Part shown: one piece after another, positions 52,841 to 62,772 of the stretch | How the letters are laid out: each line of letters begins with the position of its first letter | Position numbering within the stretch: the stretch's first letter is position 1 | Source: Blattamonas nauphoetae | Lineage: Eukaryota; Preaxostyla; Oxymonadida | DNA: 64,000 bases | Assembly: GCA_033064195.1 (NCBI GenBank) | Contig: JARBJD010000183.1 | Span: 62,001-126,000, forward strand | Reading direction: 5' to 3' | The notes under the pieces: generated by a model | What the model was told of the DNA's origin: nothing | Seen by the model: the letters and a program-made list of their open reading frames with translations, nothing else | Database searches by the model: none | Position numbers and translations under genes: made by a program

Positions 52841-53835
52841 TTATTGAGACAGAGGAGAGTTCATTCCCAAATATTTCATGGCCTCGAATGAGCGGATACC
52901 CACAAAAAATCCATCATCGGATGAATTGTCGTGAAGCAGGACTTGTTCGAGATGATCTCGGAGCCCTTCTTGTTCCAATGTCTGCAGCAATATTCTCCCT
53001 CTGACCACAGTGTCGGCTCCATCGGTCGTCCATGTGTTGATATTATTGGTTAGAGTCCAGATGATGCATCGATTGGTGTATTCGTGTTCCACTTTCGAGA
53101 GAAGTGATTGGAAGACCAGTGGGATGCGAGAAGAACAAATGAAATCCATTGTTTGTTGGTGAAATGCTCCATTTTTCAAGATTGTGGATAGTAATTGCAA
53201 TGTTTTCTCGCATTCGTCGTTCCACGACAGAAGGTGAGGATTGCGACTGATCTGGACAAGAGATGGCTCAATTGAGGTCAAAACTTCATTCAGCACCACA
53301 TCTCGGATTGATTGAGGGTCAGAGTTGGAAGTAGTGGAGAGGGATTGAAGAATGGCAGTGGAGGTGATCCTCAAAATCCTTTCGACAACATAGAGTGTGT
53401 ATTTCAGGATGTCATGATCTTCGATCACAGAGAAATTCTGCAGACAACGTGTAGAGAGGATTCTGGGAATGAGTTTGGAGGAGATAAGGGCTAGGCAGTT
53501 TGAAGACGAACACCAATAGAGAGAGGTGGAAATGAATGACAGAGTGGCCTTGAATATCGATTGATGTGACGAAGATAAGAGCACAGTTATCGATTCCACA
53601 AACGCTGTAGCGGGGTCTGTAGAGTCTCGTCCAAGGTTCTTCAAAAAATCGCCGAATAAGAAAGCGAGTGCCCGCATGTTCGAAGAAATGAAATTTGATG
53701 CTTTACCGACAAGTTCCTCATCTAACTTGTAGCTATCTCTGACCATCGAAACAAGAGAGATGAAGATGCGTCCAGCAGAATCAACGGAAAAGGGATCTGT
53801 TGGATTCCATTTCAGGAATGGGGAGTATTCTGGAA
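52841..53835 (-). CDS. Helical-repeat family protein (subfamily B)
   Basis: Frame 53746-52841 opens with GTG or ATG inside homology. Upstream codons in the same frame to about 53870 keep family text ('PEYSPFLKWNPTDPFSVDSA', 'GRIFISLVSMVRDSYKLDEE'), so the real 5' end lies further up, perhaps in a short first exon. The body has 'ATAFVESITVLLSSSHQSIF', 'LISSKLIPRILSTRCLQNF', 'GAFHQQTMDFICSSRIPLV' and 'EQEGLRDHLEQVLLHD', and the end 'KYLGMNSPLSQ'. It is intact over this range. Function unknown. Confidence 0.65.
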
Positions 53836-54083
53836 GAATTAGTTGACAATGAGGATGAAATGATGGATACCGTCTAAGGAGTTCATCGCTGAATTATTTG
53901 AACCTATCTATTATTGGGACAATCTCAAAGAACAGTTTGTTGGGACGATCAAGATCAACCCTGAAGCATGAACGGTATTGAGAATGATTTTGATAAATTC
54001 CACATTCTCGAATGTGAAGTCGTGACATAAATCAAATTAAGAAGGCAAAGTTATGGAATCTTTCTGCCAAACATAGAAATCGG
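53836..54083. other. Short intergenic stretch
   Basis: Between two minus-strand genes; it may include the first exon of the family gene above. A TTCAG just before CGATGAAC (around 53885) could be an acceptor site. Confidence 0.3.
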
Positions 54084-55596
54084 CTACAGGTACCCGTATT
54101 TGCGAATTAACTTGTATCTGCGATAGAAAGAGAGCGATATATTGTAAGAGAGAGAAAGAACAATCAGATAAGAAGATGCGACAATCAACGATGAAAAGTG
54201 ACGATCAATTGAAGTCGCCAATGAACGAAGAAGTTTTGTAAAATGGGGCAGAAGGAACTTCGAGAGAATCACAAACTGATCGGGTACTTCCATCAAGCAG
54301 TGCAGAGCAAAGGCCGGAGCGAAGTTTTCGGAGTACACTTTGCGTAACTTCATAAAATCGACAAATTGGAACTGTTTAGAGGCAAGGGAGGGAGGATAGG
54401 GCGAAGTGAAGGAGGGAGAAAGACAGACGTTGTCGAATTTTCGTTTTGGGATTTTGTCGTCGAATTTCTTCATTTCATCCCTTCAGAGAGGCAGAACAGG
54501 ACAATAATGAAACAAGATGAAAGAGCATGCCACGGCCCATCACCCACTCCGATGCATATGATGGAGAGGGCGTAGTTTGAGGCGTTGACGATTGCACGGA
54601 TCGTGTCTTTCTCGTTCGTCACTTGGCCGTCAGTGACAATAACGAGGATGTGATACTGAGAAGAGAGATAGAGAGAAAGCAAAAAATGAAAAGCCGAGAT
54701 GTGGGACTCAAAAATAGAGAATAAACCCCGATCTGCCCGAAACCTTCGTCCACATACTGATTTTGTCGCTTTGACAATCTCCACCGCTTTGTCGATCAGA
54801 GGTGCGAAATTGGTGGGACCACTCATGTTGATGCCTGGCGTGATCTGTTTATACCGTTCGAGTACTTCCTGGAAGCCGTGCGGCTCTTTATCGGGAAAGA
54901 ACGGGAACACTGACTTGTCTCTGACGATGAAAAAAGTGAGTGTTATCAGAGGATATGTTTGAGAGATTGAGAAAAGGATAAACGAGGGAAATGGCACACG
55001 TGGTGTAAACGTCACCGAATCCGAATGTCGGAATGATGTGGTCATCTGAATATATAATGTTCGGAAATGACCATATGAGATGTGGAAAGGGATGAAGAAG
55101 GAATTGAGATGCTGCAGACCATCAAATGGCTCCAGTGTTTCACCGAGAATCTGGATCACTTCCATGTAAGGGTTGACAATAGTAACATCATGCAGAGAAC
55201 GACCCTGGAAACTTCTCTCACCCTAAAAGTGAATGGACAGATTTGGGAGTGAAATAAGATGGAATGAGTGAGAAGAGGGTGGAGTGGAAGTTCGTCTGAC
55301 GAATATGTCGCAAAGAAAGATTGAAATCCAAAAATAACAAGAGAATATCAGTAACACATAGAAGTATGGCAAACTGTGTATGCGTTTGATTTCGTATAGT
55401 CCAAACCAAAGATGACATTCGAACTTTCAAGTCCGGCTGTTCGGATCGCTTTTTGGACCTGATGGAATGTACCAAATGGCTAAAAACAATACATCTTGAA
55501 TAGTCTTATATTTGTCTTTGATTGCCTTACTTCCACTTGATCCCATTTCGTATGAACTTTGTTTGACCCATAACTTCCACAATCGGACATTTTCAT
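54084..55596 (-). CDS. Copine-type (VWA/copine domain) protein, about seven exons
   Basis: Copine/RGLG-type protein; such proteins bind partners through a metal-dependent VWA fold, and plant RGLGs are ubiquitin ligases. Start ATG 55596 ([20 protein letters not shown]). Exons read: 55596-55531; 55480-55375 '[20 protein letters not shown]' and '[11 protein letters not shown]'; 55222-55120 '[20 protein letters not shown]'; 55045-55000 'FGFGDVYTT'; 54920-54758 '[20 protein letters not shown]'; 54655 to about 54530 '[20 protein letters not shown]'; then '[14 protein letters not shown]' and '[20 protein letters not shown]'. Introns are GT...AG, 50-152 nt (e.g. GTAAGG...TTTTTAG). DYTKSN is the MIDAS-type DxTxSN. 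The junction near 54,500 is unresolved. No C2 or RING domain is visible. Confidence 0.85.
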
Positions 55597-55780
55597 CCGT
55601 TGATTGATGTTCATGACCGGATTTATGCTCGAGAACGACATGCATTTCCATCAAATGTTTCGGAATTTGCAGAAACGAAAAAAGAAGCAATTCAAATTGC
55701 GAGATCTGTCACTCGACGTTTGGAAAACACAAACGGAGGTCAGACTGAATCAAAACGAAGAGTAAAATAGCAAAAAGGCA

Positions 55781-56974
55781 TCAACCAATGAAATATTGAC
55801 TGAACGGGATCAAAGATAGCAACCAGATGACGAGAAAACAGCTCAGAAAAGTAGAGATCGTTAGAAGTAATATTTTGACTCCGATATTCGGAATAATCTT
55901 GTCGTACACGATCCTGAACAGATTCAGGACAATAATATGGGACAGATAGACCCCATAGCTTGTGTCCGACAATTTCTGGATCAGCTTTTTGAGCCAGCGT
56001 GGACGAGTGATCTGAAGGTTTTTGAAGATCAAGAAATACCCGAGAGACATGATCGCAACATTAATAGTGAGGTATCCCCACGACAGCTCCAATTCGATCA
56101 CGTTTTTCGCTGTGCCGATCCGGAGGACAAAAATCGCCATTGTCAGCCACCCACCAATGAAGAAGCAGAGAAACCCAACCAGTGTGTCCCAGCGTCCCTT
56201 TTCAGAGTGGAATTTGCGGATATATTGCCCAAGAACGGCATAACCGAGATATCCTGTGAAGTAATACACAGTGTGGATTGCGTTCCAAAACGCTTCACCA
56301 AAGACATAGTAATAGATGAGGTGGAGATAGGGGAGGAAGAGGGACACTCCCCAAAGGAGCAGGAAGTAGAGATAGCCTTCTTTGTTCGACGATGTGAGCC
56401 AGGGCGTGATGATGGGGATGAAGAGATCAACACCAATGGCCATTTGAATATACCACAAGTGGCCGACTTCGGTTCCATAGTTGAGGGGAATTCGAATCAG
56501 GGCATAGAAGAAGCCAGGCCAGTTGAGGTTTTTCAAGAAAACGTTGTAGCCTGCGTAGATCACACACCAGAAGGCATATGGCAAGAAAACTCGCATGAAA
56601 CGTTTTTTCAAGAAAGATGATGCACCGTCTTTCATTGGAAGCACAAAATACCCAGTCAGCATCATGAAGAGAGGAACTGAAGAGCGAGCGAGCGAAGCAA
56701 GTGCGGCTGCCCACATTGGTCCGTCTCCTGGGCAGACAGAGAGGAATTCACAGCTATAGTAAAAGTTTGACGAGTGAATAACGAGCACCATGACGGAGGC
56801 TAGCCAACGGAGGATGTCGAGACCGTAATGGCGTTCTTTCTCGGGTTTGACAAGGAGGACCTCTATGGGAAGGAAAGAGGAAGAAAAACGATGCAGGGAG
56901 AAGCTGAAATAAAAGGAGTAAACGTCTCTGTTCTTCGTTGATCGAAATAGCGTCCATTCGAAAGATCTAGCCAT
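55781..56974 (-). CDS. Acyltransferase-3 (OafA/WecH-like) membrane protein
   Basis: Integral membrane O-acyltransferase, about 10 hydrophobic helices. Family marks: 'GLDILRWLASVMVLVIHSSN' (the R..A...V...H start helix), 'SSVPLFMMLTGYFVL', 'FLKKRFMRVFLPYAFW', 'GTEVGHLWYIQMAIGVDLFI' and 'DTSYGVYLSHIIVLNLFR'. These enzymes move acyl groups from the cytosol to sugars or lipids. The N-terminal 'VYSFYFSFSLHRFSSSFLPI' run is probably a GTTTAC...CCCATAG intron, so exon 1 would be only about 20 codons (MARSFEWTLFRSTKNRD). The protein looks bacterial in type; with an intron it would be a long-resident gene. Its start lies 18 bases from the start of the divergent gene at 56993. Confidence 0.8.
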   Translation of the reverse strand: MARSFEWTLFRSTKNRDVYSFYFSFSLHRFSSSFLPIEVLLVKPEKERHYGLDILRWLASVMVLVIHSSNFYYSCEFLSVCPGDGPMWAAALASLARSSVPLFMMLTGYFVLPMKDGASSFLKKRFMRVFLPYAFWCVIYAGYNVFLKNLNWPGFFYALIRIPLNYGTEVGHLWYIQMAIGVDLFIPIITPWLTSSNKEGYLYFLLLWGVSLFLPYLHLIYYYVFGEAFWNAIHTVYYFTGYLGYAVLGQYIRKFHSEKGRWDTLVGFLCFFIGGWLTMAIFVLRIGTAKNVIELELSWGYLTINVAIMSLGYFLIFKNLQITRPRWLKKLIQKLSDTSYGVYLSHIIVLNLFRIVYDKIIPNIGVKILLLTISTFLSCFLVIWLLSLIPFSQYFIG

Positions 56975-56992
56975 AATACATAGCTATTGAAC

Positions 56993-58033
56993 ATGCTTCC
57001 TAACTCATCCACCTCTCACAATGTTGAACAGGATTTATCTCGTCTGTGGTCTCTGAAAACGGATCTGACTTCGATCGAATCTATCGAGGAAGCATCGCTA
57101 CTGTTTCAGGCGATTGTTTCCCTCATCAAGTCTGGTCATCGATTAGATTCTGCTGCCACAAGTCGGGCCTGCCTTTTTCTTGACACTATTACGCCTGGTT
57201 CCGATCCTCGACTCGAACCGGAAGAGATTTTTCGCAGCCTCGTTCCACTGACTGACGAGGCCTGCACTGGATTTGCAGAAGGTATTACGACTCTTATTAC
57301 ATGTCAGAACAGTGACATTGTTCACTCAACACTTTCACTTCTTCATGATACGGTTCGTAACATTGCATGCATGGACGTTTTCGATTTCATCGAAACCGGG
57401 TTCTTTGCTCTCCTTCCGCAATCGTTCTTCTTGTCTGTCATGGCTCTACCATCACAATCACTGCTTCATCTATGCTCCGTTGTCTTTACCTGCCTCGATG
57501 TCGATACCGATTTAACTGTCACATTAATCCAACAGGAAAGAGACATCCAACCAGAAATGATCAGACAATCGATGCTCGACAACGTGATTCGTCCATTGGA
57601 ACCATTTTTAGAAACCATCTGCTTTCGACGACGCGCCTTCAAGGATTCCGAAGAATCGTTTTCCTTCTCAGCGGTACTTGGAATGTATCTTCAAATCTCC
57701 CCTTTCCATGCACACCTCACCCACTCTGCCCAATTGTCGTTGACTTGCTTCGCTTGCACTGACTGTATCGACTTCTTCAGCACTGATTCTCTGATCGACA
57801 ACTTTCTGACCGAAATTGTTCTAACCATCACAGATGGAACAAGCGATGGGGAAACAGTCAGATCTGCAAGCAGTGACCTTAAAGCTACGCTGCGAGAAGA
57901 AGGCATTTCAGATGAAGTCGAGCAAGGTCTTTTGAGAAATTTCGATGGAGCCAGAGGCTATTACAACTCTCCCACCTGCGCCCGATATATTGCCAGGTTG
58001 GGTGGGAATACCAACACGATCGGACGGTTCTAG
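56993..58033 (+). CDS. Helical-repeat family protein (subfamily A), complete
   Basis: About 346 aa. Best reference for subfamily A here: 'ASLLFQAIVSLIKSGHRLDS', 'ACLFLDTITPGSD', 'IFRSLVPLTDEACTGFAEGI', 'TTLITCQNSDIVHSTLSLLH', 'DFIETGFFALLPQSFFLS', 'NVIRPLEPFLETICFRRRAF', 'LQISPFHAHLTHSAQLSLTC' and the end 'LREEGISDEVEQGLL'. ATG 56993 preferred over the TTG at 56987. Function unknown. It is divergent from the acyltransferase gene with almost no spacer. Confidence 0.75.
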   Translation: MLPNSSTSHNVEQDLSRLWSLKTDLTSIESIEEASLLFQAIVSLIKSGHRLDSAATSRACLFLDTITPGSDPRLEPEEIFRSLVPLTDEACTGFAEGITTLITCQNSDIVHSTLSLLHDTVRNIACMDVFDFIETGFFALLPQSFFLSVMALPSQSLLHLCSVVFTCLDVDTDLTVTLIQQERDIQPEMIRQSMLDNVIRPLEPFLETICFRRRAFKDSEESFSFSAVLGMYLQISPFHAHLTHSAQLSLTCFACTDCIDFFSTDSLIDNFLTEIVLTITDGTSDGETVRSASSDLKATLREEGISDEVEQGLLRNFDGARGYYNSPTCARYIARLGGNTNTIGRF

Positions 58034-58660
58034 TGCATGCCTTTTCATGGGATCAAACAACTCAAGATGACGCCATCGTTCAGGATATATTCTCATTGGC
58101 TCACCATAAAACCAATCACATCGAGTCTATTCACAATTGACGACAATTAACCCTTCTTCGTCGTATCGAGCATCTCCAAGTCTGACTGAAGACGACAGAG
58201 TGATGACTCGGTTCACTCTGGTCGACAGTTTCAACAGTTACAGATAACACTCAAATGACGGTATTTTCACCGATTATTTTCATGCTTTCCCAACCTTCTC
58301 TGCCATAGACCATCCTCAGTCCGATGACAAAAGCGTGAGTTTGAAAGAATCAATTCTTGAAGCGAGGAGACAAATAATAGACTTAAATTCCGTCACTTTC
58401 ACGTTGAGTTCAATATAGAAACACTTCCTGGGAAAATTTCATTCTGGAGAAGACTAGACTTCGAAAGTGGGCAGTTTTTCCCACAACGATGGTGTCGAAA
58501 GAATTGAGCTCTGAATTTGCGACAAGACCACACTCAGCAAGGGTACCATGGTCTGCATTGAAAAAAATGCGTGGGAAACCATAATGTGTATGAATAATCC
58601 AACAATGTGGTTGGAGTCTTATAAAGGTGTTTGAGGCGGTCCATGAGAAGAAGAACAAAA
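58034..58660. other. Intergenic stretch between convergent genes
   Basis: No supported gene; short frames only. It holds the 3' ends of both neighbours. Confidence 0.3.
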
Positions 58661-59683
58661 TCAAGAATATCCCGAGACAAGAGCGAAAGAAGAATCATCA
58701 TTAGAATCTTGGAACACAAAAGGAATGAGTTGGAGGCACACTATGAGAATGAGGAGAATGACAATGTCAGTTTTGGTGACTGCTCGGCACATCAAGATTG
58801 GGAAGCATGGAATCGGCTGACGGACCAGCTCTGGATCAGATCTGCCCCAGAAATATTGTTCTTTCTTTTCCGAGCGAACTTTCGGGAACTCGATCGCACG
58901 AACAGGGCAGAGGTTGAAACAACGGCTGCATCCATAACACGAGCTTCCGTCCCAAACGGGAATCTTCACAGCTGCTCCTTCTTCAGGTTTGGCGAGTGCG
59001 TTGTACGGGCACACGGTCACACACTCCAAACAGGATGTGCATTTCTCAGAATCGATCTTGATGGGGCCGAGATAATCTCCCGGCTTTGCATCAGCTGGAT
59101 AATGTCTTGTAGTCAGTATTTTGTGCATGGGGGGAAGTTTACCACCGTTGAGACGAGCGACGAGATCTTTCCCAAAGTCGTCCACTTTCTTCAGCTCTTT
59201 GGTTGGAACTTCATCAATCCTTCCTCGTGGTGGCTGACGAGGAATATCGTTTACTGGATCACGTTGGGAGACTGATCCGAGATACTTCGCAAATTCATTC
59301 TTTTTGTGGAGATATGTCGCCAAATAATAGGTCACCTCACCACTCGAATGGCCGAAACTGGAAAAAGAGAAATAGTACTTCATTTTCGCGAAGAGTGATG
59401 TTGGTGTGGTTTCTTTTGTCAGAATGGTCTCGACGCCCTTCGGAATTGTGCTGAGAAACACATACGACCCAATTCCAACAATATCCGCTTCCTTCAGAGC
59501 TCCACGGTAGTTCGAGAGAAGTGGTGTCACTTCTTTTTCACCAGCCGCTAAATATTCCTTCAGAATCGAGAAACCATCATGAAGAGAAACAGAGTGTCCT
59601 GCGCCCTCCAGATGCTTCTGAAACGTCACTGCCATTGACTTGGTGGAACCAGTATTTGAAAAGAAGAGAATCACGGTTTTCAT
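58661..59683 (-). CDS. Flavodoxin / two-[4Fe-4S] fusion protein (EFR1 type) with hydrophobic tail
   Basis: Start at 59683 (MKTVILFFSNTGSTKSMA); the longer frame adds an upstream leader without homology. Residues 1-150 are a flavodoxin fold with FMN loop 'SNTGSTKSMA', then 'DIVGIGSYVF' and a Phe/Ser-rich 'YYFSFSSFGHSSGE' loop. A linker leads to two clusters: 'CTSCLECVTVCP' (about residue 216) and 'CYGCSRCFNLCP' (about 256). A C-terminal hydrophobic span ('DIVILLILIVCLQLIPFVF') suggests membrane anchoring, unless it is intron read-through. EFR1-type proteins are electron carriers of anaerobic bacteria and protists. This fits an oxygen-poor life style. A DIRS element lies about 50 bases upstream of its start. 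Confidence 0.85.
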   Translation of the reverse strand: MKTVILFFSNTGSTKSMAVTFQKHLEGAGHSVSLHDGFSILKEYLAAGEKEVTPLLSNYRGALKEADIVGIGSYVFLSTIPKGVETILTKETTPTSLFAKMKYYFSFSSFGHSSGEVTYYLATYLHKKNEFAKYLGSVSQRDPVNDIPRQPPRGRIDEVPTKELKKVDDFGKDLVARLNGGKLPPMHKILTTRHYPADAKPGDYLGPIKIDSEKCTSCLECVTVCPYNALAKPEEGAAVKIPVWDGSSCYGCSRCFNLCPVRAIEFPKVRSEKKEQYFWGRSDPELVRQPIPCFPILMCRAVTKTDIVILLILIVCLQLIPFVFQDSNDDSSFALVSGYS

Positions 59684-59733
59684 TTTGGAGGTACAAATGT
59701 GAGATTTGTGAGGTGAACTGAACACCATAACTT

Positions 59734-59773
59734 ATTCCGACCATGGTTCTGAAAGAAGAGATGAAGAAAGTTT
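59734..59773. repeat. DIRS 3'-end inverted repeat, outer copy
   Basis: ATTCCGACCATGGTTCTGAA, continuing with AGAAGAGATGAAGAAAGTTT: 40 bases identical to the complement of 59969-60008. Placed at the element end, it resembles the end-repeat/internal-complement pairing DIRS elements use to make circles. Confidence 0.75.
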
Positions 59774-59829
59774 GAGTATAATTCCCGTGAAATGTTGAAT
59801 AAATAAGTCAAAAGTAATGAGATTATGTC

Positions 59830-60753
59830 CTACTTCACTTCACTTGGACCACTTGGAGTGATCATCCCTTTGTTACGCCGTTTGGAGGTCTCTGAAAGAA
59901 GAGATGAAGTCTTCTGTAACTTTTTCAATCTCTCTGACCTACGAGTTGCCGGGGTGGGTGGTGGAAGTAAACTTTCTTCATCTCTTCTTTCAGAACCATG
60001 GTCGGAATCACTCTTCAGTGATTTACGACCTATGGCTTCTTCATTCAGAGATGAAGAAAGTTTGAGGCTGTTTGGAGACGATATTGGCTTGATGTAGAAC
60101 TTCCTCAAGACTGTCGAAGACGTTGAAAGTCTTGCCTGCTTCGCATTGTCTAAGTCCGACATTCCATTCCGCTTGTTCCTAGATCGTCCAGCGTGCTTGA
60201 GCGAATACGCTCCATATTTATCGGTGTCCAGTCCAACCGACTTCATGAGCGATTTTATCCCGGCGGCAATGTCCCCTGCATCCCTTTCCCGTGCCCTCTC
60301 TCCCAAGAGTTGTCCTGTCCAACTCCTGCCTCTTCGTTTATCCAATTCTGTAATCCAGTCGCAGATTCGCAGGCCCTCGTTCAAATCCCTCTCATTCACT
60401 GTCACCCTCTCCCATCCTTCACCTGTCTTCAACCTCGTCATGAAACTCGTCTCGTACTTACTTTTGCTCATCTGAACGGAATCTCTTCGTATTCTTGCCA
60501 TCTCTGTAAAGCGCACCGCGTGTTGCATCATCAGTAATGCCGCGATTATTGTCTGAACCATCTCTTCTTCGACCTGTCCACGAATTACCCATCGTTTGAG
60601 GATCTCATCCTCCAGAATCTTCGCGTCCCATGTGTCCTCATACTTAGCCTTCGTCGGATGGACAGTGCGGATCCCTCTCATAGTCGCTGTCACCGGGAGT
60701 GACACGCCCACTTGGCCCTTCCCAAACAGTTGTGAGGAGGAAGGATAATGCAC
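59830..60753 (-). CDS. DIRS tyrosine recombinase
   Basis: Catalytic domain text: 'LLMMQHAVRFTEMARIRRDS' (first Arg region), 'YGAYSLKHAGRS' (His/Arg box) and 'TVLRKFYIKP' (Tyr nucleophile context). The C terminus is polar and Ser-rich. It inserts the circular DNA copy, so no target duplication is expected. It overlaps the upstream RT region in another frame, as in known DIRS elements. Confidence 0.8.
   Translation of the reverse strand: MHYPSSSQLFGKGQVGVSLPVTATMRGIRTVHPTKAKYEDTWDAKILEDEILKRWVIRGQVEEEMVQTIIAALLMMQHAVRFTEMARIRRDSVQMSKSKYETSFMTRLKTGEGWERVTVNERDLNEGLRICDWITELDKRRGRSWTGQLLGERARERDAGDIAAGIKSLMKSVGLDTDKYGAYSLKHAGRSRNKRNGMSDLDNAKQARLSTSSTVLRKFYIKPISSPNSLKLSSSLNEEAIGRKSLKSDSDHGSERRDEESLLPPPTPATRRSERLKKLQKTSSLLSETSKRRNKGMITPSGPSEVK
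59969..60008. repeat. DIRS internal complementary copy of the end repeat
   Basis: Exact complement of 59734-59773, lying inside the last part of the recombinase reading frame. A shorter related direct motif (TCTGAAAGAAGAGATGAAG) is also at 59892. Confidence 0.75.
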
Positions 60754-60972
60754 TTCTCGCAGCTTCCGCTGTTCCCCTCGATCCGCTTCTCCTCATCCAT
60801 CTCGCCAGAAAGTTTGCAACTCTAATCCCATCAATATCTTTCCAGTTCCTGCCAGCTGCGTCCTCCTCCTCGATCCAACGACGAATAGCGCCCGCATATT
60901 GTCTTACAGTTTCCTTGCTCAATCCTGCCAACATCCAAACCATAGTGTCAACCTCCATTTCCAGTTCATCGA

Positions 60973-62772
60973 CTAATCCCTCCCAGATCTCCCCAGCAAG
61001 AATGCTTGGAGGAGACCTGGTGGCAGTCCGCTCCCCGTCGCTACTAAACCCGGTCCCTTCACGACCACCTCCTCCGTTCTCCCCAGCAACAGCATACGAC
61101 TCGCTCTCTGTTCTAAAATGTCTCTTCCTGGTATCGACCGCCAATCCGGAGCTACTAAAATCAATGTCGTCGGCTCCTCCATCCACTTGACCAGTACCCG
61201 CTGAATCAGCGGGATCGGGGGAAAGGCAAAAACGCACTGTTCTCTTCCCCAATCCTGGAGGAGTGCATTCGTTCCGGCTGCCTCCTCTTCGCCTATCAGG
61301 GACCAATATCGAGGAACTTGTCGATTGTGCCGCGATGCAAATGCGTCGACAGTCGGCCTGCATTGGAAGTACTCTAAGATTTGTCTGAAGCTCTGAGGTT
61401 TCAGACTGTAATCTGTGGTGTCCCTTATCCTGGACAACCGATCCGCAACTGCGTTGTCGACGCCCGCCACATGCTCCGCCCAAAGTCTTGATAAGTTCTG
61501 GTCTGCTTTGAGGAATAGACGTTTGAATTGTGGAAGAAGTGAAAGGGCGGACGATCGTCTGTTGATATTCGCCACGCACACAGAATTGTCCGACATGACC
61601 AGGACATCCTCTCCCCACTTGATCAGGTCCCTTCGCATCCCCTCTTCGAAACCCCTCACCACAGCTTCCGCTTCGCGCCTGTTGCTCGACCACAGTCTCT
61701 CCTCCGAGTTGAACCGTTCCTGCCAACTCTCCACCTTCCCTTTCCTCGACCAAACCACCCCGATCCCCCACTCGCTTGCGTCGGTGTTGAGAGTTACCGA
61801 CTGATTGAACAAGCGAATGGAGCGACACATCGGCGTCATCAATCGGTGCCTCCACCACTCTAACTCTTCCACTTCTACTTCCCCAAGCTGTCCTCTTCCA
61901 CCCCATCCATGCGACTGAACCACCTTCTCCTTCCAGCCGACCAGATGTCGTGACTGGAAGTGGCAGAGACTGTCGGCGAAAGCCATTGCCTGTAGTTTGC
62001 CGACAAGTGAAGCGACAGTTTGCACACGCGTCTCTCCACCCTGCTCGTGTTGCCTGAGCCTCTCTCTCACGAGTTCTCGCGTCCTCCCCCTCTTCTCCTT
62101 TCCCACCTTGACCGTCATGTTCATTGAATCCCACTCCAGCCCGAGGAAGTGAATCCGCTGCTGTCCCTCCAGTTGTGACTTCTTGCAGTTGATTGTGAAC
62201 CCTAGGAGTTCTAATTTTCCTCTGAGGAGAAGAGCATTCGATTCCGATTCTCCCTTCGATTTGCCGATTACCAGGAAATCGTCCAAATAGGCGACGATTG
62301 GGAACGCACGCCTGAACTGTGCGATTACCGGCCGAAGAAGCTTTGTAAACTGTCGTGGCGCGGACGTAAGTCCGAAACATAAAGTTTGTTGGATATAAGC
62401 GCGTCCGTTGTGAAGGAAACCGAAATGTGGTTGGTCGCGCTTGTGGATTGCGACATGAAGATATGCATGTTTGAGGTCGAGTGAGCACATCCAACATCCT
62501 TGTGTGATTGACTGCGCAACGGTCGAAAACGATTCCATTTTGAAATGTCGTGGAACGACATTCTGATTCAGCGTGCGGCAGTCCAGGATCCTTCTCCACC
62601 CACCGTCCGACTTCGCAACCACGAAGGTTGGGTTCCATGTTCTCACTTCGCCATTTGTCGTTTCCCTGATCACTCCCTCTCTGAGTTCGTCTTGAATGAC
62701 CTCCGCTAATCCTTTCATCTCCTTGGCATTCAGGCGTAACTCGAATGGTGACCCCTGCGGTCGGAGGGCCAT
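60973..62772 (-). CDS. DIRS reverse transcriptase and RNase H
   Basis: About 600 codons. RT blocks are 'FVVAKSDGGWRRILDCRTLN', 'MCSLDLKHAYLHVAIHKRDQ', 'CFGLTSAPRQFTKLLRPV' and 'IVAYLDDFLVIGKS' (YLDD active site). The RNase H follows with 'TLNTDASEWGIGVVW', 'AEAVVRGFEEGMRRDL', 'VMSDNSVCVANI' and 'AGVDNAVADRLSR'. Block order and the tether resemble DIRS/Ngaro RTs rather than LTR Pol; no aspartic protease or DDE integrase is present. Confidence 0.92.
   Translation of the reverse strand: MALRPQGSPFELRLNAKEMKGLAEVIQDELREGVIRETTNGEVRTWNPTFVVAKSDGGWRRILDCRTLNQNVVPRHFKMESFSTVAQSITQGCWMCSLDLKHAYLHVAIHKRDQPHFGFLHNGRAYIQQTLCFGLTSAPRQFTKLLRPVIAQFRRAFPIVAYLDDFLVIGKSKGESESNALLLRGKLELLGFTINCKKSQLEGQQRIHFLGLEWDSMNMTVKVGKEKRGRTRELVRERLRQHEQGGETRVQTVASLVGKLQAMAFADSLCHFQSRHLVGWKEKVVQSHGWGGRGQLGEVEVEELEWWRHRLMTPMCRSIRLFNQSVTLNTDASEWGIGVVWSRKGKVESWQERFNSEERLWSSNRREAEAVVRGFEEGMRRDLIKWGEDVLVMSDNSVCVANINRRSSALSLLPQFKRLFLKADQNLSRLWAEHVAGVDNAVADRLSRIRDTTDYSLKPQSFRQILEYFQCRPTVDAFASRHNRQVPRYWSLIGEEEAAGTNALLQDWGREQCVFAFPPIPLIQRVLVKWMEEPTTLILVAPDWRSIPGRDILEQRASRMLLLGRTEEVVVKGPGLVATGSGLPPGLLQAFLLGRSGRD

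Noticed and set aside
55485-55500. A 13-nt intron GTATTGTTTTTAG in the copine gene
   Set aside because: A 50-nt intron starting at the strong GTAAGG donor (55530) and ending at the same TTTTTAG gives a better protein and an ordinary size.
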